The notes: generated by a model from the letters alone, not told the origin. DNA of 64,000 nt from Riptortus pedestris (GCA_019009955.1 CM032233.1:17251001-17315000), one strand, 5' to 3'. Shown: positions 1-11,234, counted from the first letter of the stretch. Translations and numbers: made by a program.

Positions 1-866
1 AGCTAAAGAAAAAGTAACAAAGTCAAAATCTGAATATAATATATATGAAATAGAGTGTAACACCTCCAATGGTACTTATATTGGATAAAATAAAACTCTA
101 AGAAACACACCTCCAATTTTGAAGAAGTTCAAATAAACGAAAAATAAAAGAGAATATTCACATAATAAAAAATAGAAAAAGGGCAGTAAACAAAAAAAAA
201 AAAAAAAAAAAAAAAAAAATTAAATACCTCAATCATATATTCTATAACATTTTATCTTAAATTAATCGATTTTAAATTATGACGCGAAATAATCGAGTAC
301 AAGATTAACGTAAAATAATCGATTTGTAGTCAGCTGGCTTAACCTACTTTGGAAACCTCAGTATCAACTACCTCCTCAGTGAGGACAGTCGCAACGGATG
401 CAAAAGGGAAACGATTACTTCAGAAATGTAAGTAGGAATCTATAATTAGATTTAATAAATATATCATATATATAGACACCTATTAATACAATATCTAGCA
501 TGGAATTATTAAAGGTTTTGTTAAATTAATGTTATTAATTTTTATATTTTTTTTTGAAAAGGCATAGCCCCTCAAGAGGTGGCAAGTAAGCAACGAAACA
601 TGTAGGACAGTTTCTATAAAGGTTGCACTGAAAAAAATAGGTGTTTTATTGGTGACCTTTGCCATAAAATGAGGAGCCCATTCTGTTCCACATATAATGG
701 AACCAACGAAAAATAATAATGACTCATTGTTTTGTAGTTGGTGTTAATTACAATAATTTCAGACATTTTTTATTTACAAATAAATTGTAGTAAAGAGCAA
801 CGTAGGTAAAAATTGATATTTAATGGTCATATGAATAAAAATGAATCATCAAACAACACGCAATAC
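1..866. other. No recognisable gene; AT-rich flank
   Basis: AT-rich sequence with a long A tract at about 189-220. I see no coding frame or repeat match here except the degenerate ribozyme-like motif listed separately at 571-599. Confidence 0.6.
571..599 (+). other. Degenerate hammerhead-like / Penelope tail motif
   Basis: CTCAAGA at 571-577 is followed by a near-complementary stem (GTGGC 579-583 against GCAAC 590-594, one mismatch) and GAAAC at 595-599. This resembles the CUGANGA-stem II-GAAA core found in Penelope-like element tails, but the first core base triplet reads CTC instead of CTG. No Penelope coding sequence lies nearby, so it is at best a worn tail. Confidence 0.2.
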
Positions 867-877
867 TTGTCATGAAA

Positions 878-1996
878 AAAAAAAATACATAACTACAATA
901 CAATATACACGGCAAAATTACAGGCTATACTCTTAGGACTAACGAACATCACAACTACTAAAAGAAACGTAGTCATTTGTACAGACTCATTAAGTTCAAT
1001 AAAGTCACTTGAAGACATATACTCCACCAATCCCCTTATTATTGACATTTTTAACAATATTCATAGACTAAAAAAAACACATTACTATTTATTGGTTACC
1101 CGGCCATGTGGGCATATCTCAAAGTGATATAGTAGACAAAGCACCTAAACAATCAACTGAACTTGAACAAATAGATTTTTTGGACATAACTCACCAAGAC
1201 GCTTTCACTCAAATAAGAAAACTCGTAATTAATGACTGGAATAATTTATGGTATAACACTGAAAGTAAACTTAGAGAAATCAAATCGCTCAACTGGACTT
1301 CAAGTAATAGACACTCTAGAAGAGAAGAAATTGTACTTACACGCCTACGCACAGGACACACTAGACTAACACATTCATATCTAATGAGCAGACAAGATGA
1401 ACCTATATGTCGCTACTGCAACAGAACGCTGACTGTAAAACACATACTAACTGACTGCACACAAGTGAAAACGTACCCATGGCCCACAAATGTATGCGAA
1501 CTACTGGCCGACAGTAGCCAAGTTATAGATGATGTTTTTAAGTATTTAAGAAATAATGGATTATTTGATGAAATATAAAAGCTATTATCTACAATTATAA
1601 AAGTTATATATAGCCAGCACTGTGGAATATAAGTTTTGCCTTCTGCCAGTTTAACTATTTATAGTTTTTCTTTTAGTTTTTTTTATGTTTTATTTTGTTT
1701 TTTTTTCTCATGTTGTAAATATAGTAACAATTTATATTTAGTTTTTTCACTCTATTTATTTTATACATTTGTAAATGATAGCTGTGTAAAAATTTTAATA
1801 TTTATTTAATTTTGTGAAATTATATTTTAGCATGTTAAGAATCGCCATTGTAGCGGCATGGTTCTATTTATTTTGTACATTTGTAACATTTAGCATTGTA
1901 AAATTTTTAATATTTATCTAATTTTGTAAAATTATATTCAAATATGTCAAAAGATGAATCGCCATTGTAGCGGCATCTCAAATAAATAATAATATG
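878..1996 (+). pseudogene. 5'-truncated non-LTR retrotransposon (RNase H-bearing LINE), 3' end
   Basis: The fragment holds the end of a LINE ORF2: an RNase H domain, a linker and a C-terminal zinc knuckle. RNase H starts near 897 (IYTAKLQAI), continues through CTDSLSS and reaches WLPGHVG at 1093-1113. A one-base shift in the A run at about 1071-1078 separates the first part (frame 3) from the rest (frame 1, open 1108-1578, stop after LFDEI). The knuckle reads C-x2-C-x7-H-x4-C at residues 101-117 of that frame. The usual catalytic glutamate of the AEL motif is lysine here, so RNase H would be inactive even without the frameshift. An 11-bp target-site duplication, TTGTCATGAAA, flanks it at 867-877 and 1997-2007, marking a target-primed insertion. 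The clade (I- or R1-like) is inferred from the RNase H plus knuckle layout. Confidence 0.85.
1751..1976 (+). repeat. Tandem duplication in LINE 3' UTR
   Basis: Two direct copies of about 110 bp lie at 1751-1859 and 1863-1976. Both start TCTATTTATTTT and end with GAATCGCCATTGTAGCGGCA or a close variant. They sit between the ORF2 stop and the AATAAATAATAAT tail, so the duplication is part of the element's 3' UTR. Confidence 0.8.
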
Positions 1997-2007
1997 TTGT
2001 CATGAAA

Positions 2008-2453
2008 TTCATGGTTCGTTATAACCGATATATGTGGTTATTTTATTCATAACGAGTTACGGATACTTATTTCCAATTTATACCCAGCTCACGAATTCCA
2101 AATTTCTGGAATCAAAGACTTGCATTCCAAACTAATATACAGGGTATGATATTATACTGTTTATTTTATTTATTCGTATAGTTTATATTTTCGTAATTAT
2201 ATTATGTTTTAAAAGTGCTAGTCTTGTTTTGCATTGACCAAGTGGTGTATTCTTCATTTATTATCAGTAAAAGAGTCAAACTACATGAAGATCATATATG
2301 AAAACAATTTTTTATATAATAATGTTTAGATTACAAAATTGGAAAAAAGTCATTCCAAGAATTTAGCACTTTTGTCTTTCGCACTCCAAATGTGTGTATT
2401 ACTTACATATCACTTTAGGATTCTTCTAGTTTATATAATTGAACCAAGGTTAA
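2008..2453. other. No recognisable gene
   Basis: AT-rich sequence after the LINE target-site duplication. No coding frame or known repeat was recognised. Confidence 0.5.
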
Positions 2454-2597
2454 TACTCTTCTAAAATGATATGTTCTTAAAATGATGTATGTGTACTCGA
2501 TTTTTCTGATGTCATCGATGTAAATGCTTAACATTATCCCGTTTTTCATTCAAAATATTATCGTTCAACACATTCCAAATGATTAACAAAAATGATA
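2454..2597 (+). repeat. Unclassified interspersed repeat, copy 1
   Basis: From CCAAGGTTAATACTCTTCTA to GATTAACAAA this matches 5095-5237 in direct orientation over about 144 bp, including TTTTCTGATGTCATCGATGT. No terminal repeats or coding frame are visible. Similarity stops on both sides of each copy, which suggests a dispersed element rather than a larger segmental duplication. Confidence 0.7.
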
Positions 2598-2656
2598 GGG
2601 ATACTATGGTTACAGAAGACACGGTTGAGTTTGAATCTGCATTCTTTGGAACAAAA

Positions 2657-3221
2657 AAAGTCCGTCACGCAGGGGCTGCGTAAACTAAGCAGATTTCCCA
2701 TGTGAAGTTTTACAATAGAGAAATCTGCATACTGGTAACACAATACCACCGTGATTAAATACAAACGGTAATGAGAAATCTTTCAGTTAATTAAAATAAA
2801 TTCGGGGGGCGGATGAACAGAACGTATTTGCATAAATCTCACAAAGTAAGGAAGGTAAGGTAAGGTTAGAAACGACAGGTAAGGTTAGAAGAAGCCTCCC
2901 ATCTGAGCCGACGGAAATGGCCGACCTAATCACTATACCCGACCATCCACTTCATAAAAATGCAAATGTCTCGGTTAATATTCAAAATAGAGAATAAATG
3001 TATAAAACAATATGTATAGTAAATTTAATTTGCAATAAGATTGGTTCTATACAATTTTTCGATCCGATGTATATTAGCGGAGAATTTCGAATTTTCGAAA
3101 ATCCCCCTCCCTCTAGTCCGATTTCAGCCATTAACGAACTTGATCTGTCTTTTTACATAAAACGGTTAAATATTGATTTCGTAACGATCAAACAAAAATT
3201 GCGACTGCTAGAGCGTTAACA

Positions 3222-3279
<58 letters not shown>

Positions 3280-3401
3280 AGAACGGACCTCATTTTTGTA
3301 TCTCCTGGGTAGGATCGATGGACGTTTGAAGAAAATTTTCGAAAGTCGCGTCATGAGTACGACCTCAATAGCTGATTTCCCTGAAGGGAAATCTGCTAAA
3401 A
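2657..3401 (-). mobile_element. H-element (Helentron-like), both ends present
   Basis: On the + strand it runs from AAAGTCCGTCACGCAGGGGC, with the ACGCAG-GGG-CTGCGT hairpin, to GGGAAATCTGCTAAAA. The subterminal AGCAGATTTCCC lies 3' of the hairpin and its complement closes the other end. (AT)n fills 3223-3275. It lacks about 100 bp found in other copies between AATAAATT and the G-rich tract. Presence of the repeat is certain; the Helentron assignment is inferred. Confidence 0.8.
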
Positions 3402-3545
3402 CATTTACTGTAAATCGTACTTTTCATTTAACTCATATCTCATATAATTAATCTTCCTAAGAGCAAATTATTCCTAAAATATTTGAAAATAAGGAATATG
3501 AAGAAAATAGTGTTTTGTACCTGGTACTACACCCACAAAGTGTAA

Positions 3546-3546
3546 A

Positions 3547-3612
<66 letters not shown>

Positions 3613-3700
3613 GAACGGGCGTAATTTTCGTCTTCTACTAGGTAGCATCGATTGTCATTTAAGAAACTTTCGAAAATCGTGTCATGCCGTTAAGGGAAAT
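3546..3700 (-). repeat. H-element fragment, 5' part with (AT)n
   Basis: An (AT)n run (about 3548-3607) is followed by the family's TTTTGAACGG segment and a decayed subterminal end, GGGAAATCTGATAAAA. The rest of the element is missing. Confidence 0.75.
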
Positions 3701-4299
3701 CTGATAAAACTCTTAGGTTTGACTGAAATTTTTCTTAATTCTGGGTGGATTGTCCACCTTTGAGGTCATCCTAACGATGGCATCAAAATTAAAATTATTG
3801 TCTGTCTGTCTGCCCACCGGTTTGTTACTTAATATTTTAAAAGCAGCACTGTGTAATTGAATGGATTTTCATATTTGTGTTACTTGGAAGCATAAACATA
3901 TGCTTGGCCATGCTAACTTTCGTACTGGTTGAAAAACTGAAAATTGTATTTAGGATATATTTTTGAGTATTAAAAGTCATTTCGTAGAGCGAAATCCACA
4001 AGTATCACTTTTCTTTTATATCTACCTCATACTTTTCAGTCAGTATAAGATATTAACAGAATAAAATTTGATCATATATTTTTACTAATGATTGGCTAAT
4101 TCATTCGCTAAATGGGAAACGATATTCATTTCAACCCAACGACAAACAACAACGGGAAACAACTATTTTCGTTATTCGTTCCATAGCCATTCCATAAATA
4201 TATGAAATATTTTTATCTATTATTATTACCTGTTTATTTGATAAATGTAGGCAATATTATTTGATTGTTAATATTATGAAGGTGCGAATATATACATAT
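3701..4299. other. No recognisable gene
   Basis: AT-rich sequence with short CTGTCTGTCTG stutters near 3802. No coding frame or repeat was recognised up to the solo LTR. Confidence 0.5.
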
Positions 4300-4878
4300 T
4301 GATGCGAAAAATTAATACGTGGAAGATTGCCTGAAGGAGAGGGAGCCGTGCGTTTGATCTAATTAGGGCCGATCTAAATAGGGCCGCCGGTAGAATCTAA
4401 TTAGGGCCTTCCAGGAAGTTCTGGAACTTCTAGTCTACCCGTAGACCTTCCTGCCTAGTCCCTTCTCCAGGCATTTATAAGAGACCCTTCCAGTACCTCA
4501 GCGTACCCAGACGCTCGACGGTCTTCTATGGATGTTCAGCGCTACAGTGCGACTTAGTGCAGTGCGGTAAGGTGTTCTGCCATGAAGAAAAGTGTTGGGA
4601 TGTGTCTGTAAGCAACAGTTTAGTGCCGTGTTTAAGAGAGTGCAGTGCCGCGAAGTAAAGGACAGTGACCGTGAGTGAATTATTGGACTGTGTAACCTGA
4701 AGAACAGTGACGCTATCAGTGTAATTCTGTGAGTAGTAATAATTAACCAAGAGTATTGTGCACTGTGAAATAAATTGTGCAGTGTTAAACTGTGAAACTT
4801 GTGTTTGTGTTTAATTTTGCAATCCAAAAGAACTCTTATTAACAACGTTTATTACTGGTTTTGTAATAATACGTAACA
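4300..4878 (+). mobile_element. Solo LTR of a Ty3/Gypsy-like retrotransposon, copy 1
   Basis: Starts TGATGCGAAAA and ends ACGTAACA, so it has TG...CA termini, flanked on both sides by ATAT (4296-4299 and 4879-4882). A TATAA lies at 4476-4480 and an AATAAA at 4769-4774, as expected for an LTR promoter and polyadenylation signal. The stretch between them is full of CAGTG motifs. It aligns with 7696-8338 (opposite strand) and 60672-61293. No internal retroviral domains are adjacent, so it is a solo LTR. The Gypsy assignment rests on the 4-bp ATAT duplication and is inferred. Confidence 0.8.
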
Positions 4879-4890
4879 ATATGTATATTC

Positions 4891-4947
4891 AGAAGTTTGA
4901 AAGGGCCTCATTTTCGTCATCTCCTTTATAAGATCGATGGACATTTT
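4891..4947 (-). repeat. H-element fragment
   Basis: AAGTTTGAAAGGGCCTCATT through GATCGATGGACATTT matches the part of H-elements between the AT tract and the 5' end. It abuts the solo LTR, so the LTR probably landed beside or in an older copy. Confidence 0.65.
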
Positions 4948-5094
4948 TTTATTAATTGAATGCAGTCTAGAGTAATTTATTCTCCAATAGCTCAGAAACA
5001 TATTATGTTTAAACTGATTTTACGAAGTGTATTCGCTCAAATACACTCAAGCAAGCCCTCTTATCTTTACTTGTGCATTTATTTCCAAGGTTAA
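4948..5094. other. No recognisable feature
   Basis: Short AT-rich spacer with no coding frame or repeat recognised. Confidence 0.4.
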
Positions 5095-5237
5095 TACTCT
5101 TCTAAAACAATATATTCTTAAAATTATGTATACGTACTCGAATTTTCTGATGTCATCGATGTAAATGGTTTACACAAAGGCGGTTTTCCCTTCGAAATAT
5201 TATCGTTCAACTAATTCCGAGTGATTAACAAATGTTA
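5095..5237 (+). repeat. Unclassified interspersed repeat, copy 2
   Basis: Direct match of 2454-2597 with scattered substitutions. No terminal features are seen. Confidence 0.7.
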
Positions 5238-5816
5238 TAAATCAATTCAGTGTATAATAGTTATGCTCTTCATTAGAATCCTATGAATTCTAAAAGAGTT
5301 CAGACTATAGAACAGTCCTTTGTGTTTCATGTCTCTTATTCAAGGTCTGACTTAAAAGCACTCTTAGAGTAGGATAAGATTAACTGATGTCGATGTCTCT
5401 TGGGTAAGGAACGGAATTTAGTGAAAGGAAAGCAGACTTTAGCTCTCAGAAGATGGCTTAATAGGAAGTAAATAAACGTTTGTAATCTCAATAAGAGGAC
5501 TGATGCCTAGGATAATACTATCACTGCTATGTAATTCATATGGGTGACAATGTTTTTCATTTTAATTAGTATTTTAAGGCACCAAAAAAAGGTATACAAG
5601 TCTCACCGAAACTCTGGAGTTCCTTGTCTTTGTGCCTGAAAAAACTTTTCTTGGTTTCACTAATGATAAGGTACAGGTATTTTAGCTTTTGATACCTGAT
5701 ATTCGCACAAGTTTTACCAAGGGAAACATCATAATTCCAGCTATTTGAAATGACCCGTTTATCCTATCTAGCCTATTAACAGTTTTGCATTTAATAAAGC
5801 TGTAGACATTCATAGC
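5238..5816. other. No recognisable gene
   Basis: Unique-looking AT-rich sequence. I saw no coding frame with family resemblance and no repeat. Confidence 0.5.
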
Positions 5817-5943
5817 ATTTTAGTAGATTTTCCTTAAGGGAAATCAGCTATTGAGGTCGTAATCATAACACGATTTTCGAAATTTTTCTTCAAATGTCCA
5901 TCGATCCTCCCCAGGAGATGACGAAAATGAGGTCCTTTCAAAA

Positions 5944-6005
<62 letters not shown>

Positions 6006-6249
6006 TTTTGAAAGTACCTCATTAGGGTAAAGTTAGAAGAAGCCACCTGAGCCGAGCAGCCGGAAACGGCCGACCTAATCCGAACTATACCCGACCACAG
6101 AATTCATAAAAATGCAAATATCTCGGTTAATATTCAAGATAGAGAATAAATGGTTATAACAATATTTATAGTAAATTTAATTTGCACTAAGATTGGTTCT
6201 ATACAATTGTTCGATCCGATGCATAATAAACGGAGGTATTTTTAATTTT

Positions 6250-6308
<59 letters not shown>

Positions 6309-7083
6309 TGTTAACGCTCTAGCGGTCGCAATTTTTGTTTGATCGTTACGAAACTCGATATTTAACCGTTTTATGTAAAAAGAAAGATCAAGTTCGTTAA
6401 CGGCTGAAATCGGGCAAGAGGGAGGGGAGGATTTTCGATAATTAGAAAAATTGTATAGAACCAATCTTATTGAAAATTAAATGTACTATAAATATTGTTA
6501 TATACATATGTTCACTATCTTGAATATTAACCGAGATATTTGCATTTTTCAGTTTTCAGCCATCAGCAAACAGTCACTTCTACTCATGTTACGTAACAAT
6601 ACTCTGCTACATAATAAATCACATTATTCGAAGTTTAAATACCAAAAATTGTATTGAAGAGGCTTTTATTAACGAGGTAAATGCCAATATGTCCTGGTGA
6701 CCCCCCCCCCCCCTCAACACTCAAATTTTAGTAGTCCAAGAACAACAAAAAAAGAGGGAGGTCAACACAATATATTTGCAAATATCTCACAAAGTAAAAG
6801 TTCAATGAAAACAATATTTGGTATTTAACCTTGGAATGAAGTGGTTCATGACATAACAGCTTATTATTAATACGACATGAGTAGGAGTGGGGATTTACTG
6901 AAAGCCAAAAACTATTCCCGTCGGGAGGCTACTAAAATTGACAGAAAGTTTTATATTAATTCACTTAACAAAATAAATTATATTAATATTCACGGATGTG
7001 TGTTACCAGAATGTAGATTTATCTATTGTTAAACTTCATTAAGGGAATCTTCTTATTTTAGCCACTGTTTGACGGACTTTTTT
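5817..7083. repeat. Mosaic of H-element segments in alternating orientation
   Basis: Orientation switches at the AT tracts. 5817-5945 is a 5' end in + sense. It is followed by (AT)n 5946-6001, a short opposite-sense segment with TTTTGAAAGTACCTCATT at 6004-6023, and a middle segment in - sense (6024-6248). Then come (AT)n 6249-6306 and a middle segment in + sense (6307 to about 6690). Next are a - sense piece containing TTTTAGTAGTCCAAGAAC (about 6700-6920) and a + sense 3' end closing with TTTGACGGACTTTT near 7083. Confidence 0.7.
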
Positions 7084-7527
7084 TTTCTTTATAGTCCCAA
7101 TATTACATTCATTAAGTATAATCGTAATAGTATGATTTTTAAATTAGATCCATATATTTCCCAACAAGGCGAATAGTAGCGTACCCCTGCCTATTGTTGC
7201 TACACCTCAGTTCAGTTTTCGTGTACTAATGGTCTAGTAAACTACACTCTATGCTATAACCTATTTCCCGGAGTTGACTTGGCACTTCTCTGACCTGGCC
7301 TAACTACTTCTGGTTTAACTACTTTATTTAGAATGGTTCAGAATAACCTAAGAGACTCCGGTGCGTAGTTGGCTTATTGAATTTATAGTAGGTTTTCCTC
7401 AAAGGAAATAAGTTCTTGAGATTATTATTATTGAGGTCGAGATTTCCTGCTTCTTTATCTGTGTTTTTACTTCTAGTTCTTTTTTGCCCTTTTGGTTTTT
7501 CAGCTTCCATAATATTAACTGTTATCC
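7084..7527. other. No recognisable gene
   Basis: A 60-codon open frame on the - strand (7328-7510) is lysine- and asparagine-rich and matches no family I know. No other feature was seen. Confidence 0.4.
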
Positions 7528-7656
7528 TTTTAGCAGATTCCCCATTTAAGGGAAGTCAGCTATTGAGGTTGTACTCATGATACGATTTTCAAAACTATTC
7601 TTCAAATGTCCATCGATCCTACCTATGAGATGACAAAAAGTGGTCCGTTCAAAATT

Positions 7657-7657
<1 letters not shown>
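7528..7657 (+). mobile_element. H-element split by LTR and Helitron: 5' portion
   Basis: Begins TTTTAGCAGATTCCCC and runs through the ATGTCCATCGATCCTACC segment to TTCAAAATTC, where a (CA)n and (TA)n tract (7657-7695) starts. The rest of this copy resumes at 10612, so the LTR and Helitron between were inserted into its microsatellite. Confidence 0.75.
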
Positions 7658-7695
<38 letters not shown>

Positions 7696-8334
7696 TGTTA
7701 CGTTTTATTACCAAAACCAGTAATAAACGTTTTTAATAAGAGTTCTTTTGGATTGCAAAATTAAATACTCGCAAGTTTCACAGTTTTTATCACTGCACAA
7801 TTTATTTCACAATGCACAATACACTTGGTAATTATTCTTAATTACTACTCACATTATACACTGATAGCGTCACTGTTCTTCAGATTACACAGTCCAAAAA
7901 TTCACTCACGGTCACTGAAATTCACAACAAGACGGCACTGCACTGTCCTTGTCTTCGCGGCACTTCACTGTCCTTTACTTCGCGGCACTGCACTGTCTTA
8001 AACACGGCACTAAACTGTTATTTACAGTCACGGCACAACACTGTTCTTTTTCTAAAAACACTTTACCGCACTGCACTAAGTCGCACTGTAGCACTGATGT
8101 GACCATCAAGATCGCTGAGCATAAAACTGACTCGATCGCGGCTCGCTGTTCTTATATAGGTTGTCGGCATACATCAAATGGGAATTGTCTGGTTCCTTCG
8201 ACGCTAGGCTGGACGAGTCTATAAGGGACTAGAACTTTCTGTCGGCTTCTTTGATCTACGTCACACTTTCCAAATACGCGAGTCTCACTCTCTCTCTCTC
8301 TCTCTGAAGGATTTTTCATGTATTTAATTTTCGT

Positions 8335-8338
<4 letters not shown>
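7696..8338 (-). mobile_element. Solo LTR, copy 2, reverse orientation
   Basis: The outermost bases are TGTTACG and CGTAACA, a 7-bp inverted terminal match. ATAT lies on each side, although the flank is itself (AT)n, so the duplication is not independent proof. On the - strand TATATAAG (8150-8157) serves as a TATA box, and TTTATT at 7801-7806 is the reverse of AATAAA. A short (CT)n tract at about 8286-8305 is peculiar to this copy. Confidence 0.8.

Positions 8339-8391
<53 letters not shown>
8339..8391. repeat. (AT)n microsatellite
   Basis: Remaining AT tract of the host H-element, between the LTR and the Helitron. Confidence 0.9.
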
Positions 8392-8394
<3 letters not shown>

Positions 8395-10604
8395 ATATAT
8401 ATATAAAATTGTAACCTCTGTCTGTACATTGATTTTTTTCGCGAAATTTCACGATAACTTTTCGTTTCACATGTCATAGACACCATAACTGCATTTTGTT
8501 TCTTTGGTGTCTGTTTGTTTGTTTGTTTGTTTGTTTGTTTGTTTGTTTGTTTATTTGTTTGTTTGTTTGTTACCTTTTCACGCATAAACGGCTGAACCGA
8601 ATTTTATGAAACTTGGTATGTGTATTACTACTAACCCAACTTAGACTTTAGGCTATATTAATATTCTCTGAGACGAACAGGAGTGGGGGTTATAAGGGAG
8701 GCCTGAAATTAAAAATAGCGATATTTCGTTTCCTATTGGTTTTTTGGCAAATATGCATATAACAAAAGTTGTTTATTCTGTTGTTTAGAATAACTTTTGT
8801 TATATACACTTTTTTCGTATACCGAACTATAAAGGCGTTATACGCTAAAAATTATAGCGGGAGTCAACAATTTTATTTGGCACACAGACTCAACCGAACT
8901 AAATAAAACTCGGTATGTGTATTAGCACTAACACCTTCCTTATAATAAGCCATATAAACATTTCTAGGGACGGGCAGGAGTGGGGGTTATAAGGGACGCC
9001 TGAAATTAAAAATAGTGATATTCCGTTTCCTATTGGTGTTTCGGCAAATATGCACATAAGAAAAGTTGTTTATTTTGTTATTTAGAGAAACTTTTGTTAT
9101 ATACACTATCGTCGAATACTGAATTATAAAGGCGTTATACGCTAAAAATTTTAGCGGGTGTCAAGAATATTATTTGGCACAAAAGAGTCCACCGAACTAA
9201 ATAAAACTCGGTATGTGTATTATCTCTGACGCCTTAATTATCATAAGCCATACCAATATTTCTAGGGACGGGCAGGAGTGGGGGCTATAAGGAAGGCCTG
9301 AAATTAAAAATAGCAATATTTCTTTTTCTACTGGTTTTTCTGCAAATATGCACATGACAAAAGTTGTTTATTTTGTTATTTAAAGTAACTATGGTTATGT
9401 TCACTTTTGCTGTATAACATAAACGAGATATGCGTTAAAATCTAAAGCGGAAGCCAACAATTTTGTTGAGCTCAAACGATTGAACCGAATTTAACAAAAC
9501 TTGGTATGTGAATTAGCATTAATTCTTCCATGATTATAAGCTATATTAAAATGTTTAGGTTCAAACGGGAGTGGGGGTTATAAGACAGGCCTGAGATAAA
9601 AATTCGCAATTTTCATTTTCTATTTCTTTTTGGCTAACGTGCACATAGCAAAAGTTGTTTACTTTTGTTATTTAAAGTATCTTTTGTTGTATTCACTTTT
9701 GCCGTAAATGAAGTTAACACGGCATTTACGCTAAATCCATTGCGGGAGTCATTAATTTTATTAGTGCTTATTTAAGTGTTTTTAATAAATGGATATTATG
9801 ACAAAAGATGTTATGTTTTAGTCTTATATGATAGTTGCAAATATGATTCGGATTAGTGAGCTTATAAATCTCCGTCGCCTCCTCATTTATTTATTTATTT
9901 TCCCTATAATTTTTTTATTTATTTCTAATAGAATATATACTATAAGAGCATTTCTGGTATTTAATATATACTCGATATGAATGTTTAAAGTATTACTAGG
10001 TTGCAGGGGGGCACTCTTCCCCTCATCTAGCTTTTTGAACATAAATAAAATTATGTTTAGGGATCTATTATTTAGTTCCATCAGGGAGATAAATTATTAA
10101 AATAATATTCTGAATCAATATTCTAAGGAAAACAACGATGATAAAGCTCCTGCGAGAGCGGAAATGGACGGGAGGTAATTGAGTTTAGTTATTTCCTGTG
10201 GAATGCTGCCACGACGGGAAGTGATTTTCACTGAGGCTTATTAATACGAATATAATCTTATGTATAAAACAATATGTGCTTGGTTTGATTTTTGGCAGGA
10301 AATATGTTCATTATAGAAGATATTTAATTGTGATAAATGCTACCCATGATAATGGTTTGAATTATTCAAAAACCGTGAGTCAAAAAGTCGTGAGGGTTAA
10401 ATTAGGAACCCATTTTCATATATTCTTCAAAACTAAAATTTCTATTCTATTAACCCTGAAAGTTACACTTTAGGATTGGCTGTTTTGAAAAAACAATACA
10501 TCGTGCAGGGAAGTGCAATTGTACACATTGAAGTCTTGCTATAAAAATACAATCATTAGTCAGTCAGCAATGATTTCCCGGGCATCGCCGGGTACCTTAG
10601 CTAG
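8392..10604 (+). mobile_element. Non-autonomous Helitron with four tandem units
   Basis: After host A8391 it starts TCTATATATA...AATTGTAACC and ends with the hairpin CCCGG-GCATCG-CCGGG (10577-10592), nine bases later CTAG (10601-10604), then host T. These are the canonical 5'-TC and 3' hairpin-CTRR termini with A/T insertion. Near the 5' end is a (TTTG)n tract (about 8513-8571). Four tandem units follow, marked by ACTTGGTATG or ACTCGGTATG at 8611, 8908, 9206 and 9499, a period of 293-298 bp. Each unit contains AGGAGTGGGGGTTATAAG and an inverted pair AACAAAAGTT / AACTTTTGTT. No Rep or helicase coding sequence is visible, so it depends on an enzyme encoded elsewhere. Confidence 0.85.
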
Positions 10605-10611
10605 TATATAT

Positions 10612-10935
10612 ATATATGCATTTCTGTAAGTGCTCTAGAGGTCGTAATTTCTTTTTATTGGTACCCAACTCCATATAAAAGCATTTCATGTAAAACTAAA
10701 GATCACGTTTGTTAAAGGCTAAAATCGGGTAGAAGGTAAAGGGGGGTGGGAAGAGGTGGGGAGAATTCAAAATATCTCCATTATTATGTGACGAATCGAA
10801 ACATTGTATAATCAATCTACTTGAAAATTTAATTTTCTATAAATGTTAATCTATACAGTTTTCTTTATCAGGAATATTAACTGAGATATTTGATTTTTGG
10901 TTTTTTTAATTTTCATCGTTTAGTAAACCCCCTCC
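10612..10935 (+). mobile_element. H-element split by LTR and Helitron: 3' continuation
   Basis: Resumes after a short AT tract with GTAAGTGCTCTAGAGGTCG, the segment that follows the microsatellite in intact copies, and runs on through AATATTAACTGAGATATTT. It is more diverged than most copies and has lost its 3' hairpin. Confidence 0.7.
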
Positions 10936-11133
10936 TTAGCTCTTGACTTCCTTGCCAGGCAGGGAGAGGCTGCTCCTCTCATTGTGGTGAAGGGATGTAG
11001 CTGCTGTCAAGAGTTATCGAGGACGATTGTATTGAACATATCACATTACCAAATGCATTTAATTGCAGACTGTAATATTCTTAATAAAATAAAATAAAAA
11101 TTTATAGAACCCCACTTTTAGTAATCGCACGTT
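10936..11133. other. No recognisable feature
   Basis: Short unique-looking stretch preceding the Penelope-like element. Confidence 0.4.
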
Positions 11134-11234
11134 AACAATAAATAATTCATATTTATTTATAGCTGGTGGTGAGGGTGATGAGTGGTTAGTCACAAAACTT
11201 TTTTATGGCTCCTCACAACTTTTTTATGGCTCCT

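Noticed and set aside
371..415. CTCAGTGAGGA ... GAAACG as a ribozyme core
   Set aside because: Core bases do not fit CUGANGA and no stem II forms.
3515..3763. Open frames rich in alternating Tyr-Ile here and at many other AT tracts
   Set aside because: They are translations of (AT)n or (AC)n microsatellites that happen to lack stops in one frame.
4498..4845. 115-codon open frame on the - strand
   Set aside because: Antisense within the LTR at 4300-4878, with the same repeats; a matching frame appears in the third LTR copy.
7949..8224. 91-codon open frame on the + strand
   Set aside because: Lies antisense within a solo LTR; CAGTG-type repeats keep it open by chance.
8611..9770. Regularly spaced repeats as a CRISPR-like array
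   Set aside because: Units are about 296 bp, contiguous, without spacers and inside a Helitron in a eukaryotic genome.
11182..11234. Start of the Penelope-like open frame at 11182
   Set aside because: The first codons lie in the inverted terminal repeat and do not resemble Penelope protein; the real frame is 5'-truncated.
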